Source: Bradyrhizobium nivariense (GTDB lineage: Bacteria; Pseudomonadota; Alphaproteobacteria; Rhizobiales; Xanthobacteraceae). From it: a stretch of DNA of 64,000 bases. The notes beneath the pieces were generated by a model. That model did no database searches. It was given only the letters and a program-made list of their open reading frames with translations, and had not been told where the DNA came from. The position numbers were made by a program, and so were the translations under genes. The stretch's first letter is position 1; each line of letters starts with the position of its first letter. The stretch lies in assembly GCF_029846715.1 (NCBI RefSeq), contig NZ_JARVWW010000006.1, positions 124,001 through 188,000 on the forward strand, read 5' to 3'. Below, piece after piece: positions 62,864 to 64,000 of this stretch.

Positions 62864-64000
62864 GCTCAGCCGCTGAACATCGTCGGCCGCTTCCGTCCGA
62901 CAGCGACGCCATCCTGGACGCACTTCCCAATCCCGTGCTCATGATCGGGCCGGACGGCAAGATCGTCGCCGCCAACATCGCAACCGAAGCCTTCTTCGAT
63001 ATCTCGACGCAGTTTTTGAAGCGGCAGTCGCTGAAAGAGCTGGTGCCGTTCGGCAGTCCTTTGCTGGCGCTGATCGACCAGGTGCGCTCGTCGAACGCGC
63101 CGGTCAACGAATACAAGGTCGATCTGGGCACGCCGCGCATGGGCGGAGACCGCCAGGTTGATCTGCATGTGGCCCCGCTGACGGAGCGGCCCGGCCATAT
63201 CGTCGTGATGCTCCAGGAGCGCTCCATCGCCGACAAGATGGACCGCCAGCTCACCCATCGCAGCGCCGCGCGCTCGGTGATCGCGCTCGCCGCGATGCTG
63301 GCGCACGAGATCAAGAACCCGCTCTCCGGCATCCGCGGCGCGGCCCAGCTTCTGGAGCAGCAGGCCTCCTCGGAAGACCGCATGCTGACGCGGCTGATCT
63401 GCGACGAGGCCGACCGCATCGTGACGCTGGTCGACCGCATGGAGGTGTTCGGCGACGAACGTCCCGTGGTGCGCGGTCCCGTCAACATTCATTCGGTGCT
63501 CGATCACGTCAAACGGCTGGCGCAGTCCGGCTTTGCCCGCAACATCCGCTTCGTCGAGGACTACGATCCGTCGCTGCCGCCGGTGCTGGCGAACCAGGAT
63601 CAGCTCATCCAGGTGTTCCTCAATCTGGTCAAGAACGCCGCCGAAGCCCTGATCGACGTTTCCGACGGCGAGATCCAGCTCACCACCGCGTTCCGCCCCG
63701 GCGTGCGCCTGTCAGTCCCCGGTCAAAAATCCCGTGTATCCCTGCCGCTCGAATTCTGCGTGAAGGACAACGGACCAGGCGTGCCGGACGATCTTCTGCC
63801 CAACCTGTTCGATCCCTTTGTGACCACCAAGCAGACCGGCTCGGGTCTGGGACTCGCCTTGGTCGCAAAGATCATCGGGGATCACGGGGGCATCATCGAA
63901 TGCGAATCTCAGCCGCGTAAGACCACCTTCCGCGTGCTGATGCCGATGTATTCCACATCGGTGAAACATGCCGATCAAAGCAGTCGCGACGGCTCTGCCG
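62860..64000 (+). CDS. ntrB: Nitrogen regulation sensor kinase NtrB, 3' end outside window
   Basis: Cytoplasmic PAS histidine kinase/phosphatase that controls NtrC according to nitrogen status through PII. 380 codons are visible with no stop before the edge, so the end of ntrB and ntrC lie beyond. PAS domain about residues 15-120 ([22 protein letters not shown]); H-box [19 protein letters not shown] with phospho-acceptor His149; N-box [15 protein letters not shown] boxes DNGPGVP and [12 protein letters not shown]. It is translationally coupled to dusB. It may in turn supply the NtrC-P needed at sigma-54 promoters, one of which is seen at 44557. Confidence 0.96.
   Translation, partial: MSSAAEHRRPLPSDSDAILDALPNPVLMIGPDGKIVAANIATEAFFDISTQFLKRQSLKELVPFGSPLLALIDQVRSSNAPVNEYKVDLGTPRMGGDRQVDLHVAPLTERPGHIVVMLQERSIADKMDRQLTHRSAARSVIALAAMLAHEIKNPLSGIRGAAQLLEQQASSEDRMLTRLICDEADRIVTLVDRMEVFGDERPVVRGPVNIHSVLDHVKRLAQSGFARNIRFVEDYDPSLPPVLANQDQLIQVFLNLVKNAAEALIDVSDGEIQLTTAFRPGVRLSVPGQKSRVSLPLEFCVKDNGPGVPDDLLPNLFDPFVTTKQTGSGLGLALVAKIIGDHGGIIECESQPRKTTFRVLMPMYSTSVKHADQSSRDGSA

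Overview
The window is a stretch of high-GC chromosome from an alphaproteobacterium of the Rhizobiales, most likely a Bradyrhizobium or close relative. The basis is gene order and content: dusB(nifR3)-ntrB, AapJQMP general amino-acid ABC transporter, PopZ/DUF2497 beside valS, bifunctional IspDF, and several families of dispersed palindromic repeats of a kind I associate with Bradyrhizobium. The genus is inference; the order-level call is firm. No rRNA, CRISPR array, prophage or intact insertion sequence is visible. Two tRNA genes (Cys, Asn) are present.

Layout. 1-5725: 3' part of an alpha-2-macroglobulin gene coupled to penicillin-binding protein 1C. 5776-9517: tightly packed glycolipid cassette (ArnT-like glycosyltransferase, PAP2 phosphatase, dolichyl-phosphate-sugar-synthase-like GT2, LAB_N protein). 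9629-12681: Na/Pi cotransporter and cystathionine beta-lyase on the minus strand. 13079-17590: aapJQMP. 17691-24632: three tandem paralogous TPR/GT41 (SPINDLY-type O-GlcNAc-transferase-like) genes, all starting with TTG after duplicated leaders, with a relic of the aapP 3' end between copies 2 and 3. 24768-27094: DUF805 protein, cysteine synthase and a gene-poor stretch. 27095-36301: four-gene tripartite RND efflux operon with two inner-membrane pumps. 36343-38886: DTW-domain tRNA modification enzyme, a polysaccharide-type ABC exporter pair and tRNA-Cys. 39080-40032: small proteins.

40464-47377 is the most unusual part: a periplasmic binding protein, a permease fused to its ATPase, an acetamidase/formamidase-family enzyme, then an AraC-type regulator fused in one polypeptide to a second, closely related amidase, then a RidA-family protein. 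A textbook sigma-54 (-24/-12) sequence lies just upstream of the fusion gene. I infer an uptake-and-hydrolysis system for an amide-type nitrogen source in which an enzyme-like domain may act as the regulator's sensor.

47403-58851: a 10-kb block of housekeeping genes (tRNA-Asn, isoaspartyl methyltransferase-like protein, TolC, PopZ, ValS, 3-methyladenine glycosylase, LipA, Coq10) bounded by a ~567-bp repeat in inverted orientation, so this block could invert. 58984-64000: MscS channel, CinA/PncC, IspDF, and divergently dusB and ntrB; ntrB runs off the end of the window. An NtrC-type palindrome lies in front of dusB-ntrB.
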